Source: CAYRTD01 sp964528675 (GTDB taxonomy: Bacteria > Bacteroidota > Bacteroidia > Bacteroidales > GCA-2748055). Taken from it: a DNA stretch of 64,000 nt. The stretch is taken from contig CAZGTU010000006.1 of the NCBI GenBank assembly GCA_964528675.1, positions 38,600-102,599 on the forward strand, in the 5' to 3' direction. Shown here piece by piece: positions 61,154 to 64,000 of the stretch. The number at the start of each line of letters is the position of its first letter. The first letter of the stretch is position 1. A model generated the notes under the pieces. The model was not told the origin of the DNA. It ran no database searches and saw only the letters and a list, made by a program, of their open reading frames with translations. The translations under genes and the position numbers were made by a program.

Positions 61154-63817
61154 ATGAATAAAAAAACAGACAGGAACGCTCCACACACTCTTTCTATTGA
61201 AGAATGCCTGAAGGTATTCGAAACTTCCGAAGATGGTCTGGATCAAAATGAAGTTAAAAAAAGGAGAGAAAAATACGGACCCAACCGTCTGGAAAAAAAG
61301 AAAGAAAAAAGTCTCTTCAGGCTCTTTTTGGATCAGTTAAATAATCCTGTCATTTACCTTCTTTTTGCCGCGGTGGTTATATCCTTTATTTTTAAAGACT
61401 TCCCTGAGGCAATTGCCATTCTTATTGTTATTATATTAAATACCATCATTGGTTTCTGGATGGAATATCAGGCCAGAACTTCCATGAAAGCCCTTCGGGA
61501 ACTGGATAAATTAAAGGCAAACGTTCAAAGAGAAGGTGAAAGCAAGCATATTGATGCTGAGAAACTTGTTCCGGGAGACATACTTATCCTCGAATCTGGA
61601 GATGTTGTTCCTGCCGATGCAAGGATTATTTCTTCTGCTGAGCTTGAAGCGGATGAGTCTCCTTTAACCGGAGAATCACTTCCGGTTGAAAAAGAAGATG
61701 ACCTGCTGGAAGAGGACATTCCACTTGGAGACAGGAAAAATATGCTCCATAAAGGAACTGCACTGGTAAGCGGAAAAGCAAGAGCGATTGTCACTGCCAC
61801 GGGAAAGCACACAGAGATTGGGAAGATCTCTGAAATGGTAAGTGAAGAAGATAAAGAAAAGATACCTCTGAATGTCAAACTCAATAAACTTTCAAGAAAA
61901 TTAATATGGTTAACTGTAGGCCTGGCTGCAGCATTTTTTCTTATTGGCTGGCTGATAGGAAAAGAACCATACCTGATGATACAAACTGCAATTGCATGGA
62001 CAGTTGCCGCCATTCCTGAAGGGCTGGCCATTGTTGCCAGTATTGCACTTGCGAGAGGGATGCTTCGGTTGTCACGGAAGAATGTGATCGTAAAGAAGCT
62101 TGCCGCTGTGGAAACCCTTGGAGAAACAACCGTAATTTTCACAGACAAGACCGGCACTCTCACAGAAAACAAACTGACATTAAATATTTTCGATTATCCC
62201 GGACAGCATTTTGAGATTTCCGATAAAGATTCCGAAAAAGAGATCAAAAAGTCGATCCGGAAAATGGCTAAAAGTGAATCTTTCAAGCATATCCGCAGGA
62301 TAGCAATCTTCTGCAATGATGCAGAAAAGGGAGAAAATGAAAATTATAATGGTGATCCCCTTGATGTTAGCCTGATGGAATTCTTCAGTGACAATGAACC
62401 TGAAAAATCAAAAGAATTGCTTGATAAAGAAAGAATCCATGAAGACCCTTTTGATTCAGAATCCAAGTTTATGGGTTCGATCAATTACCTTGACGATAAA
62501 TTATATATTTCCTGTAAAGGGGCTGCAGATCCGGTTCTTTCAAGATCAGAGAAATACCTTGAAGGAGGAGAAGAAAAGGATATTAATGATAAATTCAGAA
62601 AAGAGTGGTTACAAAAAAATGATGAACTTTCAGGAAAAGGACTGAAGGTAATTGCATGTTCTTACAGGCTGGAAGATAAAGGAAAGGAAGATCAATTAAA
62701 GGAAAAAGATGACTTTGTCGGTAGTATGACCTTCATTGGGTTTATTTGCTTTATAGATCCGGCAAAGAAAAACATTCATCATTCACTTGAGAAGTGTCAC
62801 ACTGCCGGGATTAAGGTCGTTATGGTAACCGGCGATCACCCCGGCACAGCCGAGAATATCGCAGAGAAGGTACATCTTACTGACTCAGATGAGGTTGAAG
62901 TAATGAAGGGTACAGACCTGGAGGAAAATCCTGATGAAATTTATGGCACTGATCTTTTTGCCAGAGTGGATCCCCGGCAGAAAAATGAAATTGTAGAGCA
63001 CTTCATGGAGAAGGGTGAGATAACTGCTATGACAGGAGACGGGGTGAATGATGCTCCGGCATTGAAAAAGGCCAATATCGGCATTGCCATGGGTGAAAGA
63101 GGAACTCAAATTGCCCAGGAAATAGCCGATATGGTATTGAAAGATGATTCATTCTCCTCCATTGTGGATGCTGTTCAGGAGGGACGGATCATATTTGGAA
63201 ATATACGAAGATTCGTTGTGTATCAGCTTTCCTATCACCTTGCCGAGATTATCATCATAGCAGGGATCAGTTTTTCATTGTTTAAACTCCCGCTCCTACC
63301 CTTGCAATTGCTTCTTTTGAATTTGCTCTCGGATGTATTTCCTGCGCTTGCCTTAGGATTGGGGAAAGGGGATGCAACCATAATGCAAAAAAAGCCCAAA
63401 GATCCTGAAGAGCCCATCATTAATAAGAAGAACTGGATGTCGATGATAATTTACGGAAGCATAATGTCCATCATTATTACTGGAACATATTTTCTTTGCA
63501 TATATCATTTCAACACTTCACATGAAATAGCAAATACAGTGGCCTTCTTCAGTCTCGCATTCTCACAGTTCATTCATGTTTTCAATATGAGAGACCCTGA
63601 AGAAAAATTATTCAAAAACCAGGTAACAAGGAACAAATATATATGGATAGCACTGGGTATTTCATTTGCAATATTGTTTACTGTATATTTCATACCTGTC
63701 TTGCATGATACGCTATCTTTCGAGGATCTTTCTGCAAAATTATGGGCGCTTGCAGCGGGTACGAGTCTGGCAACTCTGGTGGTGATACAGATTGTAAAGC
63801 AGATTTTCAGGATTTGA
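61154..63817 (+). CDS. P2-type cation-translocating ATPase
   Basis: An 887-residue P-type ATPase of the calcium-pump branch. Cation_ATPase_N domain (about 10-75), actuator TGES (LTGESLPV near 175), phosphorylation Asp331 in DKTGTLTEN, nucleotide-binding KGAA, hinge TGDGVNDAPALKK. M4 reads AAIPEGLAIVAS, so the Pro after Leu that marks SERCA-like pumps (PEGLP) is Ala. M5 reads YQLSYHLAEIII and M6 NLLSDVFPALALG: by alignment the SERCA positions Glu771, Asn796 and Asp800 are kept, while Asn768 is His. Calcium is the default guess, but another cation is possible. It is the last gene of the window. Confidence 0.92.
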   Translation: MNKKTDRNAPHTLSIEECLKVFETSEDGLDQNEVKKRREKYGPNRLEKKKEKSLFRLFLDQLNNPVIYLLFAAVVISFIFKDFPEAIAILIVIILNTIIGFWMEYQARTSMKALRELDKLKANVQREGESKHIDAEKLVPGDILILESGDVVPADARIISSAELEADESPLTGESLPVEKEDDLLEEDIPLGDRKNMLHKGTALVSGKARAIVTATGKHTEIGKISEMVSEEDKEKIPLNVKLNKLSRKLIWLTVGLAAAFFLIGWLIGKEPYLMIQTAIAWTVAAIPEGLAIVASIALARGMLRLSRKNVIVKKLAAVETLGETTVIFTDKTGTLTENKLTLNIFDYPGQHFEISDKDSEKEIKKSIRKMAKSESFKHIRRIAIFCNDAEKGENENYNGDPLDVSLMEFFSDNEPEKSKELLDKERIHEDPFDSESKFMGSINYLDDKLYISCKGAADPVLSRSEKYLEGGEEKDINDKFRKEWLQKNDELSGKGLKVIACSYRLEDKGKEDQLKEKDDFVGSMTFIGFICFIDPAKKNIHHSLEKCHTAGIKVVMVTGDHPGTAENIAEKVHLTDSDEVEVMKGTDLEENPDEIYGTDLFARVDPRQKNEIVEHFMEKGEITAMTGDGVNDAPALKKANIGIAMGERGTQIAQEIADMVLKDDSFSSIVDAVQEGRIIFGNIRRFVVYQLSYHLAEIIIIAGISFSLFKLPLLPLQLLLLNLLSDVFPALALGLGKGDATIMQKKPKDPEEPIINKKNWMSMIIYGSIMSIIITGTYFLCIYHFNTSHEIANTVAFFSLAFSQFIHVFNMRDPEEKLFKNQVTRNKYIWIALGISFAILFTVYFIPVLHDTLSFEDLSAKLWALAAGTSLATLVVIQIVKQIFRI

Positions 63818-63864
63818 CAGGAGATAGCAGAGAGAGAGCGAGAATGAGAATACTTATTGTAGAC

Positions 63865-64000
63865 GAGGCTGTCTAAAAAGGGATCATATTTTTTCGCTAA
63901 CTTACAAATTGAAAGTATAGCTTGTCTTTCCCCTCCCGAACCCTCCCTCCGGGCATTCGCGTCAACTTAAGATTATGGTGTGGTGAAAGACCCTAATAAT
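63865..64000. mobile_element. Possible edge of an insertion sequence
   Basis: GAGGCTGTCTAAAAAG at 63865-63880 resembles the terminal inverted repeat of several insertion sequences (IS1182-like, from memory). It begins non-coding DNA that runs to the window's end, with a composition unlike the preceding gene. No transposase frame is visible within the window, so the call depends on what lies beyond. Confidence 0.28.

Noticed and set aside
1..64000. tRNA, rRNA, riboswitch, toxin-antitoxin, phage or defence genes
   Set aside because: I looked for them on both strands by eye and saw none I could support. A covariance-model scan would be the decisive test for the RNA classes.

Overview
The window comes from a member of the Bacteroidota. 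The signs are two SusC/SusD pairs, a giant hybrid two-component regulator, several secreted enzymes ending in type IX secretion (T9SS) sorting domains, AT-rich -7 elements resembling TAnnTTTG, and no obvious Shine-Dalgarno sites. A homodimeric pyruvate dehydrogenase complex, an aconitase and a Cu/Zn superoxide dismutase suggest an organism that meets oxygen. I cannot name a genus. No tRNA, rRNA, CRISPR array or intact transposase gene was seen.

Layout. (1) 1-350: GC-rich repeat DNA followed by an array of AAACnnTT-like octamers that runs up to the start codon of a GH97 lipoprotein glycosidase. (2) 2.3-11.9 kb: housekeeping genes. These are a membrane protein with a spermidine-synthase-like domain, the leucine operon leuC-leuD-leuA/cimA-leuB, an orphan E2-type acyltransferase domain and an exported-looking aldo/keto reductase. 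(3) 12.1-31.8 kb, minus strand: a polysaccharide-utilisation-type locus. In transcription order it holds a hybrid two-component regulator, a fasciclin lipoprotein, SusC-1, SusD-1, two more fasciclin lipoproteins, SusC-2 and SusD-2. The seven structural genes are packed almost without gaps. (4) 32.3-45.8 kb, plus strand: secreted cell-wall enzymes. These are a 1264-residue lamin-tail/repeat protein, a GH5-CBM6 enzyme, a truncated GH5 relic, a GH26-beta-helix fusion and a GH9 endoglucanase. All except the relic carry T9SS tails. (5) 45.8-50.5 kb: small membrane proteins and stress genes (DJ-1/PfpI, SDR, SodC, DCC thiol oxidoreductase, universal stress protein). (6) 50.5-56.4 kb: rhodanese-aceE-aceF-lpd. 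(7) 56.6-63.8 kb: aconitase, a DUF2188-like protein, a diacylglycerol-kinase-like gene divergent from an App1-like phosphatidate phosphatase, and a P2-type cation ATPase.

How it may work (inference): GH9, GH26 and GH5 enzymes, exported by T9SS, would cut cellulose, mannan or glucomannan outside the cell. The fasciclin lipoproteins and SusD proteins would hold fragments at the surface, the SusC porins would import them, and the hybrid regulator would sense a fragment and switch the locus on. The GH97 enzyme has the residues of the retaining alpha-galactosidase branch and could remove galactose side chains, although it lies 10 kb away.

The least ordinary features are the fasciclin-rich double SusCD operon, the GH26-beta-helix fusion, the C-terminal cassette shared by the GH26 and GH9 proteins, a regulator whose phospho-acceptor His is followed by Gly instead of an acidic residue, and several large intergenic palindromes.
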